Source: Ulva prolifera (Eukaryota; Chlorophyta; Ulvophyceae; Ulvales; Ulvaceae). From it: a stretch of 64,000 nt of DNA. The stretch lies in assembly GCA_023078555.1 (NCBI GenBank), contig CM041201.1, forward strand, positions 67,213 to 131,212, written 5' to 3'. Below, piece after piece: positions 34,243-46,600 of the stretch. A model generated the notes under the pieces. That model ran no database searches, was not told the origin of the DNA, and was given only the letters and a program-made list of their open reading frames with translations. The translations under genes were made by a program, and so were the position numbers. How positions within the stretch are numbered: position 1 is the stretch's first letter; each line of letters starts with the position of its first letter.

Positions 34243-36362
34243 CTGTACACTGACGGTCGTCCGCTGTGTGCCTCGTGCACCTTGGCGACGGTGGTGGCGA
34301 ATGCCGATAGTTTTTGTCAACACACATAGTCATAAGAAGAACGCGCCTCCCAGACCTTGCGATCAACCACCCGAGCATGACTGTCGGAGTAGAATGCGTG
34401 CACTCTTGGGGTCGCATTACTGCTCATGCTATCCACGCAGGCGTTCACGCGAGCTCCACCGGCAAGCAGCAGAGCACCGAGTTTGTGACGGCAGGTACCG
34501 CAGCCACTCACGACATGGACGAACTCAGATCTGAGAGGTGAGGCTGAATTGGTTGTCCCCGCATGGTCAGATCCAGCAAGTATTTGGTAGCTACTGTTAG
34601 TGGCACATTGGTTCCCAATTCGTGACTCTTGTATGGCTCGCGACCGTGCCACGCCAATTCCGCACAGGGCACCGACGTAGTTCGTGGAATTCAAAATGTC
34701 GACTGCGCTTGGAGCAGGAGCTCTCACTCGAACAATTCCCTGCCTGGAGTCCACGCGAGGTTGTAGAGGAAGGACCCCCTTCGCCACCGTCAGTGGCGCA
34801 CATGCAGTGCACAAACCGCGCAAACTGTGCAAGAAGCCATGTGATGGCGTGGCACAGCTGCCGCCACCACTACGTAAGGACTGTGGCACCTGGCGGAAGA
34901 ATTTCTACGCATCGCGATTGGGGGTGCACTGTGCACAGGCGTTCACTTCACCCAACTCTGATTGTAAGCACGCTCGCTCGTGTTCACACGTATGTGAGAT
35001 ACACAGATACTCTTTCACCGTTGTATCTCACACGGCATTCTATGTTGGGCTCCACTCGCTGCATGGCACGACGATGGACCGATCCTTCACTGTTGCAGAC
35101 AGAACGGGTTGATACTGTGTTCGCAGGAGCAACGCCAGCTCAGACTACTTGAGGCCGCAAATTTCACTGACACAGTTTGTAATCTTTTGCGTCGGTATGC
35201 AAGCAGTCAGCCAGCTAGAGCAGTATCACTGGTGTCTCTGCAACTATATGCAAATGCCGCATCTGTGACAGTTTCTGGACACAGGGTCCAAAGTGTGACA
35301 ATCAATCCGCAAGGCAACCTCCTGAAGCATATCCTTGCTTGCTCTCGCTCAATCTTGCGGCTGGACCATGGCGCCGGTGCACTTTCTGCACCATCACACC
35401 AGCTCACGACATTGGCTTTGTTGCTTGTACATGCACATCGCATTTGCCCTTCACTCAGACGTCAGCAGCAGCACACGCTCGCTTTACACCTCTACACCTG
35501 GTAAGCGAACTGGATCACATCATCACTCATGTATTCACCTGCTTCACACCATCCTCAAAGCCTGCACACACGGTGTCCATGGCCACCAACAACATGGGCG
35601 CCAACACATTAGCAAGCACAGACAAAATTCAGACACGCTGCATTTCCGGAACATGCAAAGGCACCGTGTTGGTAGCCTGGCAGCTCTGCTACTCTGCATC
35701 AACGATGTGCATTTCGAGGCACATGAAGCACCAACGCAGTGCCCTCGGGCCAGCTGCAGCGAGCTAAACAAAGTCACCAAAACTTTTGCCCGCGGGTTTG
35801 ATGGGCTGTGCAAGGCCATGACGTTCAGCAATGTATGCACTGCTCCTGCAACCACCACCGCAGGTCCGGGACTGCTGCACTGCTGCAGGCGCACCATGCG
35901 TTGCGTGGCCACCTGGCCACAACAAAGACTGCTTCAGGGGCATGCTCCGCCACCGCCGCAAGCGCGCTCTCATGCGACCGCCCGCCCCCCAACCCACACC
36001 GCGGAAGCCACCTCCTTCAGCATCGCCAACGCGTCCACTTCATCGAGCAGCGCCGCAGCGCAGACCCGCTTCAACGATGAGTCGTCCCACCGCCACTGGC
36101 ATCGACACAACGCCAGCCTTGCTCGACTGAACAGCACCATGCCCCCCCAGCATGGCCTACGCAGCACACAGCACGCGGCACACAGCACGCACCGCTTCCA
36201 CCATGACATCCCCCCTCAGCCCATGAGACTCTATTTCATACAGCATCTCTCGCCGACCTTGGCATGGCGGCCGTGCCGCTCTCGCCGCGAGTGTGAGCTG
36301 TGTCATGCGGGCCGGGCCCGGCCCCCGCAGCAGAGGGGGGCTGCTCGGCGCAGACGCGGCGC
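34243..36362. other. Unassigned region upstream of the DHHC gene
   Basis: Should contain the DHHC first exon and promoter and the 3' flank of the RETICULATA-like gene (both minus strand). I could not identify the first exon. Long open frames here (for example plus strand 35335-36657) look like chance frames. Confidence 0.35.
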
Positions 36363-38567
36363 CTACTTGCGGCCCCGGCGGGCCTTCTTCTTTTCCGGCG
36401 TCTCCACTTCCGCCTTGCCGCCGGTCTTCTGCGAGCCGGTGATGCGCGCGCACGTCACGAACGAGATGCCGCCGACGACGTTGTTGAGGGTGCGCACGAC
36501 GACCACGACCAGCTTGAAGACGGCGGGAGGTAGCAGGCCGACGAGCACCTATAGCCACACCCACTCGCTTACACGCATGGGCCACCGCCGTCACTCTCAC
36601 ACAGCTGCGATGCCCGACGCATCGTGCACACCGGCGATTTCGAGCGCAAGCGGCTGACGGACGATGCTGTTTGAATTTACGCAAACAGCAAAAGCGCATC
36701 ATTATACATTCGTGAAGTAGGCCACAGGGTCCAACAGATATGCCCGCACGTGGCAATCATCTGGCGCAGGTCTGGCGTCCAACATGAGACAGGGGGCAGC
36801 CGAGCAGCGCACCATGTCCATGCCGTTGAGCATCTGGTAGCGGATATTCGATGACGCGCCCATGTGGACCGTCCACGCGAGGGAGTTCAGGAACACATCC
36901 GGGGCCTCGTTCATCGACTTGTATGACGGGTCCGCCAGTTTGCGCACCCCGATGAGGCCGTTCGAAACGCATGTGCCGGCGAGACCGGCGATGAAGCCGA
37001 TCACACCAAACATGACGGTTTTAAAGACGAGGTTCAGCGCGCGGCCCTGCAGCGAGAAGCCGCGCTCGAAGATGTGGCCGCCGGGGGCGCCCATGCGTGT
37101 GAGCGAGCGCTCGTCGAAGAGGCGGGAGAAGGGGTTGCCGGGGAGGCGGCCGGTTGCGGCGCCGGTGGGCGCTAGGAGGTACATGAGCGAGAAGTTCATG
37201 AGGGAGCCGACGATGAGGGTGGAGAAGACAAAGTCGAGCTCGTTGAGGCCCCAGTTGGGGCGGGAGGACATGTCGCCGAGGACAGCGGCGCCGACGCCGA
37301 GGATCTGCATGCATGCGCGCGAGGCGTGACCGGCGCAGCTGTGTTACAAGGACCCAGGAGGCAGCGCGAAGACGACAAGTATCGCACGGACACCGAGCAC
37401 ACGCCACGGCCGCAGCCAGCGTGAGCAGAGCGCAAAGCGCCCACCCCGGCACAAACAGGGAGCAGCGGCGCGGTGCGGGGCAGGGGGGGATGTGCGCCCG
37501 CGCGGGGCACCTGGTCGCATCCTCACGCCAGATTGCGTGGAGTCTGTCACAGACGACTTGCGGAGAGGACCGGGGCGGGTTGGAGTGCATGGGGTGGACC
37601 TGTGGCGCGGGCATGTGCGGGCGTGGTCTGGGCTTGGTCATAAAAATCTCACGCACTGACATGACACAGCCACGCCCGGGCGAGTGCGGGGCCCCTGCAG
37701 GGAGGGGGGGTGAACAGGAGTGGTAATGAGAGGGGGGTGCAGGGCTGCTGCGGTGTGCATGGACCGATCGGGTAGTGACGCCGACTGCTTGTGCGGTGTA
37801 GCTGGCGTGCCGGAGATCGGTGGTCGAGGGCGCGCTGGACCGCCTGGGCGCCTTGGCGAGCAGTGACAACTTGTCACGCTGACAAGGGAATGGCGAGAGC
37901 ACGGCCGGCAAGGCCGCCCGGCGTTGTGCCAGGCGCTGCATGGTGCTACCTGGTGGTGTTGGCTTCTGTTGGGATGGAGGGACGGTGAACGTACCTGCTC
38001 CACGAGGACCTTGTACACGAACTGTGGATCGGCGTTGACTCGATCCGTCCAGCCCTTCCATTTGAACCAGCCTGTTGACCCCTCGCTCTCGTCGCTGCCT
38101 CCGAAGGCTCCTTCAGCAGTTGAGCGTGGAGGAGGTGGCGGCTTGGGAGGCTGGCCAGCACCTCCGTCAGTACTTGGTGTCTGCTCTTGCCTTGCTTGCC
38201 TGCATTGTCCGGTGGCATGCATGATGTGATCCCAGCGTTTGCGGGACACAGGCGACCTCAGACGGATCAGACAAAATTGTAGTGTCAGATTAATTGCGTA
38301 GACTGCTTGAGCTTCAGCGTGAATTGCGCGAAGGGGAGAGGCGCGTTCGGAAGAGCGGGCGATTGAGGGATTTGTCAATCTGAGCTGGGATCTAGGTTAG
38401 CGGTGTACTGAAACACACCTGCGGTTGTGAGTGACACTTACGGGTGTACCGAATGAAGACGCCGAAGCGCGAGGCTTGCAGTTGGCGCCGAGGTGGGCAT
38501 GCGGGCGACCAGCTGCACGACCGCCATTCTGGGCAGTCGCGAAAACACGCAGCGAGCGCGAAGCCAT
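36363..38567 (-). CDS. RETICULATA/DUF3411 family membrane protein, probably plastid
   Basis: Exon 1 (38567-38442) starts MASRSLRVFATAQNGGRAAG, basic and hydroxylated like a chloroplast transit peptide, and ends at a GTAAGT donor. A further exon (5' boundary unresolved, about 38200, ending 37995) carries GWFKWKGWTDRVNADPQFVY. The main exon (37304-36813) reads NELDFVFSTLIVGSLMNF, LMYLLAPT, GFIAGLAGTCVSNGLI and SSNIRYQMLNG. The last exon (36548-36363) carries VVVVRTLNNVVGG and a lysine/arginine-rich tail. The order of ELDFVF, the AP(T) loop, the AGT-x-NGLI segment and SSN-x-RYQ is that of plant RETICULATA and RETICULATA-RELATED proteins. These are chloroplast-envelope membrane proteins affecting leaf mesophyll development and amino-acid balance. 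The molecular activity is unknown. One TTACAAGGAC repeat sits in an intron. Confidence 0.8.
37339..37370 (+). repeat. Dispersed 'TTACAAGGAC' repeat
   Basis: CTGTGTTACAAGGACCCAGG followed by a GCAGCGCGAA block, in an intron of the RETICULATA-like gene. Confidence 0.5.
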
Positions 38568-40294
38568 CTTGATATAATTTACAATTGGAGTGATGTGCGT
38601 GCACTGATCAGCCGTTCAGCAGGTGTGGAGTACCTCTGTGCCCGCAATCAAATGACGCTGAACGGAAATGTCGCGCTACTGAAGAACAAGTGGCACGTCA
38701 GTCAGCAGCTACGTATGAATGACGTGCATACGTAATTGTTGGGCTTGCAGCGAGCTCGTGTTGACGACTCACTAGGCGAGGATTGCGCGGCCTCGATCAC
38801 GGTATTGTTCATGCTGATTATCGCGTTTACATGCCCCCGCCTGCGCTGGCGTCTGTCTGAAACACCCCGATGCCAGCTTCGCAACAAGAACGTGTTTGCG
38901 CAGAATAGCATTTGTCGAGGCACGTAGCTGACTTGGCCGCGTGCGGCGCACGGTGTCGCTTCCCTGGCTTCTGCTCAGTGCCGGAAACAAGGTCTGACAG
39001 ACCTCTGCCTGTCCCGCACGCCAGTATCGGCTTGCATGACGATCCATCGGTGCATCAATAGTCATTATCACTTTGGTATCGTGTATGCGCGATTGCGAAC
39101 ACAGCATTGCGAATCTTGTGATGCCGCAAGTGGTGATGATCCAACTCTGCCGTTGGCCACGGGCGCGCGGACAGCACATTACTTCACTCAGCTGTATATT
39201 CAGCATCCATAAGCTTCGTGCTGAGTCCTGCTTGTACGCACATGAAGGTGGGTTTGCTCTGCTGTCTGGAAACATCATGCACAGAAAGGACCGCCTGTCC
39301 ACTGCATCCGTCTACACTGTGGGCGGTCCAGAATCCTTTCAAACATAAAAACAAATCCGGATTTATTATCTCAACATCAGCTCATGGGACACTCTTGACA
39401 TGCAGACAGCAGCATTGCCAAGCACCCAGCATGTCTGTGCATTATTGATTGCTTCAACCTGTGGATCCACAACCTGAAAAGAGCGGAGATGGTCACGGAA
39501 AGCAATTCTGTGATCCATCACGTGCGTTCTGATGGCATTCTGTGCCCGCAACAACTGTGATATTGGTCTAACGCAGAAGTACATCGCTTGTAGCCACTGC
39601 GCAAGCGATTGTATATCAGGCTACACATCAGCGTGGCAGAATGATGACTCAGTCGGAAAAGCTTCCAATTCGCGCACATCCATTTTCTTGGTGCCGTGCT
39701 TTGATGCACAGTTCGAGTTACACCTTTCAAGATCGCGCATGACAGTCGCGCAAATTCATCCGCTCACTTTTGTTCTTGCTCTTGACGCTCCAAAGTGTTC
39801 CGAGACACATCATATAGCCATACAAATAAGTTGAGGCTGCTGGCCCCGCTATATATCGAACTAGTCGCTCATTCGTGCTGTGCAGCGTTGCTTGTGGTGA
39901 ACGCGCGCGACACTCGAGAGCGGGGCAAGTCCGCAAATTCCATCCCGAAGCGTAGCGATCAAGCGACCTCATGCCCCTCAAAAGTCTCACGAGCTGGGGA
40001 TCATTGCCATGCCATCGCTCTCGGCTGACGACCAGGCCTAGTGGACGGAACGTCGAACGACTGGCCTCTGCAGGTCCCCCAGCATCGTGCGCATATACTG
40101 CCCCAATGCCCGAGCTGAACGCTAGGCGATACACAGTATGTGAGCATTGGGATGCAATAACGTTCAGGCTTTTTATGTTGTTCGTGTTCATGCCGGGCCA
40201 TGTGAGTCATGGTGTAACAGTGCGCTTGTATTGTCTGAATGCGTGGGGTCGGTTTCAAAGCAACGGCCGTGACAAGGCCGACCACCCCATGCAG
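38568..40294. promoter_or_regulatory. Divergent region between RETICULATA-like (-) and DUF1995-like (+) genes
   Basis: Must hold both promoters. A possible first exon of the plus-strand gene starts at ATG 39971 (MPLKSLTSWGSLPCHRSRLT, Ser/Arg-rich and transit-peptide-like) and could end at a GTATGTGAG donor near 40137. Its phase does not match the next exon cleanly, so I leave it unassigned. Confidence 0.35.
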
Positions 40295-42147
40295 GACGAT
40301 CCCAGATGCGGTTCAGCAGGCCCGATCTGCCTTCAGGCAGTTTCGGGAGGATATCAAGGAAGGCAAAGTGACCAAGGCTAATCCAGAGCATCCATACTGC
40401 TGTCGAATCCAAATCCCTCTGCCGCATCCCGACGATGACAACACCATCCGCATCCTGGATGACGGTGAGTTTCCTGGAGGTGTAAGGCAGAAGTTCCGGC
40501 AGCTCCGGCCCAAGGTCGAAGACACCTTGTTCGGGTGCAGCCCCTTCACCCTCCCCAAGACCGCTGCCACAAGAGCATGCACAGTGCAACATGACTAGCT
40601 TGACCGGTTATTTGACCGCATGGGGATCTTGAAGGAGGCATGGCCTTTCTTTAGCACACAGCAACTGCCGCAGATGCTGCCCAACACGAGCCTATGCTCT
40701 TGTAGGCACTCTGCCATTGCAAGTCTCGGCTCAATGCACTCCACCATACGGAGCTCCAATTTCGATGCACTCTACCACAGCAGCGCTCAGCTCAGCGCAT
40801 GCTGCCATGGCTTGGTTCTGCTCAATGCATAGACGGCCTCGGCTCAATTACTTACTTACGCCACAGGATCACTCGGCTGGATGCTTCTCACTCCGTGATG
40901 CTACGCAGATACGACCCGGAGTTTGTCGGCATGGCGAGGGACGCCGCCGACGGCGTCGGCATCTGGAGATGCTCCGGCATCACCGCCGTCGCCAACGTCA
41001 ACACCCTCACCTTTGAGAGCCTGCTGGAGCTCTGTGAGGGGGAGTACGGGGCCGCCCCGACCCGCAGTGACCACGTCATCCTCGCCATCAACTGCAGCTG
41101 GGGCTCCTCTGCTGATATCGGCCAGTTCTGGCAGAAGTGCGTCCTCAAGCTTGTTTTTTTGGAAGCACTCGTTGACTGGGCCCGCCAGCTCAGCTGATGC
41201 ACACCTCTTGATCTGTTCAGAGCAGTGTTTGGGTGATTGTGTGGCGATGAGATGTGGTGGGGTGCCGACTTCTTCTCCGGCTTTATCGGTGAAAGATGTG
41301 GCACATTCTTGAGGCGCAGCATGTGGCATCGACAGTCTGTTTGTGCTGGCATGCGTGAGGTGTATCTCAACATGACCTTCAGCACGTCTCTGAGAGTTGC
41401 CCTGTTGGATCTCTGCGTGCGCGTATGTGGGTTGATGGCCGCCTGGGCCATCTCTTTGCTAGCAACCTGCCTTCATGTCCGCATCGGAGGCACACCGCTG
41501 CGATGTGCCAGACACACCGCTCAAGACGCATCATCAGAGCCCTCATTGCCATGCGTGGCAACATGAATCGGGTGGTTGTAGCAGTGGCCTCGGTGGCACT
41601 GCCATGTGGCTTTCTAGCACGCTGGGCGAGCCCTCATGCATTGACAGACCCCACACAGTCTCTCCTGGCTGCCAACACCCAGTCAGAACATGTATGTTGA
41701 TGTCTAATCATCCAGAACGTATGTTGACGTTTAATTATCAGCACACTCTCGGGCAATCGTGCTGGAGGTGACTCTGAGACGACGCAGCACAGTTGTTAGT
41801 TTCTGAGATCGTGTGTCTGGTATCACACGGCCAGGGCGCTCTGCAGGGCGCTGAAGCAGCGGGCGGCGGCCATCATCGAAGACCGCACCTGGCACGACGT
41901 CTACCACCTCTGGCCACTCCGGACGATGTCGGGCAGCACAGGCTGGCTGTTCCACACCTGGGGGCGGCCGTGGGAGGTGCATGGCTGTGCTGACGAGGAC
42001 GGCACGCAGCGCGGGGACCTGCTGCGCACCTTCTCCGAGGGCTGGGCCGCCGGCGCGCAGAGCCTGCGGCCAGAGGCGTCAGAGGTGGCGGCGGCGATCG
42101 GCAGCGCCGACCCCTCGCGCCGCAAGCGCACGATCCGGCTGTGGTAG
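40295..42147 (+). CDS. DUF1995-like protein, probably plastid
   Basis: Visible parts are: 40295 to about 40510 (TIPDAVQQARSAFRQF, IQIPLPHPDD, FPGGVRQKFRQLRPKV), a segment at about 40599-40671 (LDRLFDRMGILKEAWPFF), 40867-41136 (LRRYDPEFVGMARDAADG, VGIWRCSGITAVAN, TFESLLELCEG, HVILAINCSWG) and 41835 or 41847 to 42147 (RAAAIIEDRTWHDVYHLW, then WLFHTWGRPWEVH, TAG). The last exon has two usable acceptors 12 bases apart, both in frame. The pattern (an IP-x-AVQQA helix, an RQ-x-F-x-x-LRP motif, a WG-x-D-x-G segment) resembles plant/cyanobacterial DUF1995 proteins, of unknown biochemical function. The join between the first two segments is not settled. Confidence in the gene is good; in the family it is modest. 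Confidence 0.5.
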
Positions 42148-43686
42148 GCGCCGGCTGTGGCAACTGTGACCGCCGCCGGACGGCACTTGCGACTCACCAG
42201 TTGGGCACAGATGCAAGGGCGCCAGTGCGCCGTGTTTGCTGTAATGTTGGTTTCCCGCGGCCGTGTCCTCGTCAGACCCTGGCCGTCGGTGCAGCCGTCT
42301 GTTGTGAGTGTTGCAATGACAAAGGCTGCGAGGCGGGCAGCACTGCGAGAACAGCGGGCATCGCAGGAATGCGACCCAGCCCGATGCGCTGTGTGCTGTG
42401 AGTGCTGCTGTGGTGGTCAATTCGCGTGGCCATGAGTGTGACTCTGGGCAATGCGGGAGCAGGGTGCACGTCTGGATGACTCTGCTGTTTGACTCGTGCA
42501 GTTCGAGTGCTGCAGCAGGGTTGAGAAGCACGCCGGCAGGGGCAGTGTAGGTGCTGCTGTGCTGGAAGTAGGTGCGTGAGAGGTGTATTGGGGAATATCC
42601 GCACAGCCGCCTGTGTCAGCAGCTGCACTGGGCTCAACGATAGAGCAGCCCCGAACGCTACGGAAAGAAGCAAGATTGATGAAACAGCTGAGGTGTTGCG
42701 ACATGCTTGACCTGAGATCGACTTGTGAGTGGCCGCAGGGTGTGGTATGCCATATGCAGGCGCAATGAGCGCCAGGAAAGTGCCAAGGTGGTCAGCTTGG
42801 GGCTGTGCTGTACTGCGGTCCTGATGCACAGACGCAGCAATCTGAAGGGTGTGGCATTGGAGTGATCTGGTCAGCCCTACACAGTGAGAGACATGCATGA
42901 GGACTCAACAACGCGGGACTCTTGCTCGACACCGTATACAAGGATATCACTTGTTATGTCCTATCGGGATTAATACTGTAGTTCTGGTCATTTCGCCTCA
43001 CAACAGGCATGATTTCGCGGCCGTCTCGTCGACGGTCATCTCTAGCCCAGCACAGCAAGCCCCTCCAGCCCACTTCGGGTACCGGGTCAGCATCAGCCAT
43101 CGCGCGGCACTCAGCAATCGACAAGTGTCATTCATGCCACATGAGTCGTGTACATTCATCGACAGCCTCTTGGAAGTCAATAACGCATGCGGCAGCTTGC
43201 ATTGCAATGGGCACATCCGCGCATGGCCTCCCAACACAATTCACCAGTGGCTACACATGGCCTCTTGGCAGGGGCCAGCATGCTGTGCTGTATGTCACCC
43301 TGCGCCAATCACATCTACCGAGCTCCGCAACAGGCTGTGCTGTGCGAGTGGCAGCGCGGCAAAGCCACACCATCAGCCAAATTACACGCACAGCATCTCA
43401 GAATCGATTAAAATTTATAACTGCCAACACTTCCACGCCTGTCAAACCCACCACAACAGCAGTCGCCATGGTGCGAGTGCTCCGTCTCGCCTACACCCAA
43501 CCTACAACTCAAAAAGGGAGTGAAACACAACTATTAAAAAAATGACGAATTCGGCGTCATTGCATGGCTAGCAAAATTGATTCACCGCAAAATACTGCAT
43601 CGGCGCCTACACTCTTTGCATGCATGCACTTATTGACACTCACCACGCGCGGCTACGCAGCGCGTCGGCGCCCCAACGCGACGGTA
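42148..43686. other. Convergent intergenic region
   Basis: Lies between the 3' ends of the DUF1995-like (+) and beta-helix (-) genes. It carries one TTACAAGGAC-type repeat (42304-42364). No other feature was recognised. Confidence 0.45.
42304..42364 (+). repeat. Dispersed 'TTACAAGGAC' repeat (diverged)
   Basis: GTGAGTGTTGCAATGACAAA then GGCGGGCAGCACTGCGAGAA. The second block matches the copy at 50761-50780 closely, the first block less so. Confidence 0.5.
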
Positions 43687-46600
43687 TCACCCACTGCCCG
43701 GCGCCTGAGCTGAGTCTGGCGCGGTCGTGGTGGAGCGGCGCCCACGCCGCACCCTCTGCAACGCGCGCATCAACCCGGACCGGCGGCGTCCCTCGCCACC
43801 CCCCTCCCCTGCGCCTGCGCTGGCGCGCGCGCCCGCACTGCTGTTCATTGGAGCACGCAGCACACGCAACGGCCGCTCTTCCAGCCCGACGCTCTCCGCG
43901 CCGCTGTCCATCAGATCCGTCGACCCGCCGCGCGAGTCCGGGACCCCCGCCTCGGGCGCGCGGCCCCCACTGCCAGGAGTCCTCAGCAGCAGCGGCCGCA
44001 CATCGGCGGCTCGCGCCGTGACTTCAGAGGCTTGCCGCCGCGCCGCTGTGGCCACGTAAGCGGCGGCCGCGGCGGCCGCGGCCTCGGAAACCGAAACGCT
44101 GATACCAGCCGGCGGCGCGGGTTGGGTGGCTGCGACACCGCCGATGGCGGCGTTGCCCGCCGCGGCCCCACGCGGTGTGGAGCGATGCCGCCCAGCAACG
44201 CGCAGCCAGCGCAACGCTGCACGCGACGACCCGATGCCGTCCCCGGCCACTTCCAGCGGTGCCCCCTCAGCCATCACAGCTGCAGAATCGGCCACGGACC
44301 CCCGTCCCGGCGCCCTAGATGGCGCGGCAGCGGTCACGCTGGGACGCGCAGCAGCACCGGGCGCTGGGGCGGGCCGAGACCCCTCTGGACTTGGTGGCAG
44401 CGCGGGAAGTGCTGCTACACGGTCGGCGACCAGAGCGGCCGAGTCCGCAGCGCGGCTATGCGCACCGGCGCCGTCAGGGTTGACAGAGCGTGACAGGGCG
44501 GTGCCAGCCGGTTCGCCATGCCACGGCCCCCCGCGAGCCGAGCCGGCCACGGTGCTGAGGACCGCCGGGCTGTGGTGGACGGCGCCATGCTCGTCGTCGG
44601 AGGAGGGGCCAAAGATGTGGCGGCGGCGGCGCGCGGCGCCGCTGTCGCGGCGTTCCGCCGCACCGCGCGCATGCATGCTCGGTGCCAGAGTCACTTCGGC
44701 CTGCGCAGCCTCGGCTGCTCCCGGCGCGTACGCGGCAGGCAGATCCCCAACGCGCAGACCCCCTCCCACGCCCCCGGCCAAGCCTTCAAGTCCCTCTCCA
44801 CTGCCCGGCCCGTCCTCCTCCGCGACCCGAAACACGTGCCGCCGTGAGTCTCCTGCAGCAGAAACTGCAGCAGCGCCGGCGACGGGTATCGCCGTGTCTG
44901 CATCGGCGATGGCCAGAGCGACAGGCGCGAGAGGCAGAAGCGGTCCAAAGCTGTCACCCTCGTTTTGCCCGCTGTTGTGCAGTCGCGGCATCACACCGGC
45001 GCCCCCAGGGCCGGTCTCCTCCCGGCCCCAGCGGCACTCTGTCAGCGACGCGGCCCCCCCGAGGCTATCCGCTGCCCGCGGCTTCACCTCGAACGAACAT
45101 GCGTCTGCGACGACCTCCGCACCGGCGCTGTGTACGACGACTCCCCGCACCTCACATGCATTGAGCGCAAGCCGGGACCCCTGGCCACTCGCATGCATGC
45201 CGTCGGCGATGTTGCTCCCGGTCGCGCTGACGAGCGCGCCGTCCGCCACACCCCCGCCCCCGCCTGCATTGGCGTACACCCGGCACTTGCTCAGCACCAC
45301 GCGGGTGCCGCGGCCGACGGCGTGCATGGCCCCTCCGGCCACAGCCGCAGTCACCTCGCACCCCTGCAGCACCGCCTCCCCGCCCAGTTCTGCGAGCACG
45401 TTCCCGCCGGCCCCGCGGCTCAGGCTGCTCTCATGCATGCGCACGACGGACCCGGGTCCGGTCACCCGCACGCAGCTGCCGGCCCCAACCGCACCTCCGG
45501 CCACGCCAACCGTCCGCACACGCATGCGCCTCCCGTCGACGATCCCTCCCCCCTCCGCTGCAACGCCATCGCCGCTCGCTGCGCTGATGTGGCACCCCTC
45601 CAGCTGCAGCACCGAGCCCTCCCCCTCGACGTGCGCTCCAGCGCCGGTGACACACCGCGAGATCGTGGTGTCCTCCGCACGGACCATGCCGCCGTCAGCC
45701 ACTCGGAGGCCGCTCGCATGGCCCTCCAGAGTGCATGCGTGCAGGGCGACGACGCTGCCCCCGCCCGCTGCTGCCGCGCCGCAGCCGCCAGCCGACTCGC
45801 TGAGGTGGCAGCTGTGCACGCGCATCGCCGCGCCGGCGGCGGCCGCGACGGCGTCCCCCGCCGCCCGGTGCACCCGACACTCCACCGCAGCCACATTCGA
45901 GCCGAGGCCCTCGACCACGATCCCCTGGCCGCCCGCCGCCGTCACGCTGCAGCGCTGAAGGTCTCCGGCGGCGCCTCCGCGGACGACCACCCCGGCGCGC
46001 ACGCTGCCCTGCACCTTGCACCCCTTCGCCTCGCCGACCGTGCCGACGCCGCCGAGGTCGACGCCGCCCATGCATTGCGAGACGGTGCAGTCTGCCATCT
46101 CGAGCGTCGCGCCGTCACGGCCGCGGAAGCCGGCGTCGCGCAGCGCCGGCTGCTCGCTGCCGTCGCCGTCGGGGGCCTGGATGACGACGCCGGCCGCGTG
46201 CACGCGCGTGCCGGTGCCGCGCGCATCGACGGCGACCCCGCCGGCGCGCGGCATCGTCGCGACGACGTCCGTCAGAGTTGCGGTCGCGCCACCGGCCGCG
46301 ACCGCGACGGCAGCGCAGCCGTGCGCGGTGCACCGGCGCAGCGCGGCGGCCGCGCCGCGGCCCTGCGTGAGCACGCCGACCGGGCAGTCCGCGAGGGTGC
46401 AGCGGGAGAGGGTGACGTGCGCCTGGTTCGTCGCGACGATGGTCGCGCCGGTGATGCGCACCGACTCGAAGACCACGGCGGTGCCGGCGCCGACACAAAC
46501 GACCGTGCCGCCTGCATGCGCGGTGGGACGTTCAAGTTGCACAATGGCGCGTCAGCGGCATACTGCCGCACGTGCCGTGCCGGCTTTGCTCTGCGGCGGG

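Noticed and set aside
35335..36657. Plus-strand frame of 440 codons
   Set aside because: Low-complexity translation without protein-like features, and it overlaps the last exon of the RETICULATA-like gene on the other strand.
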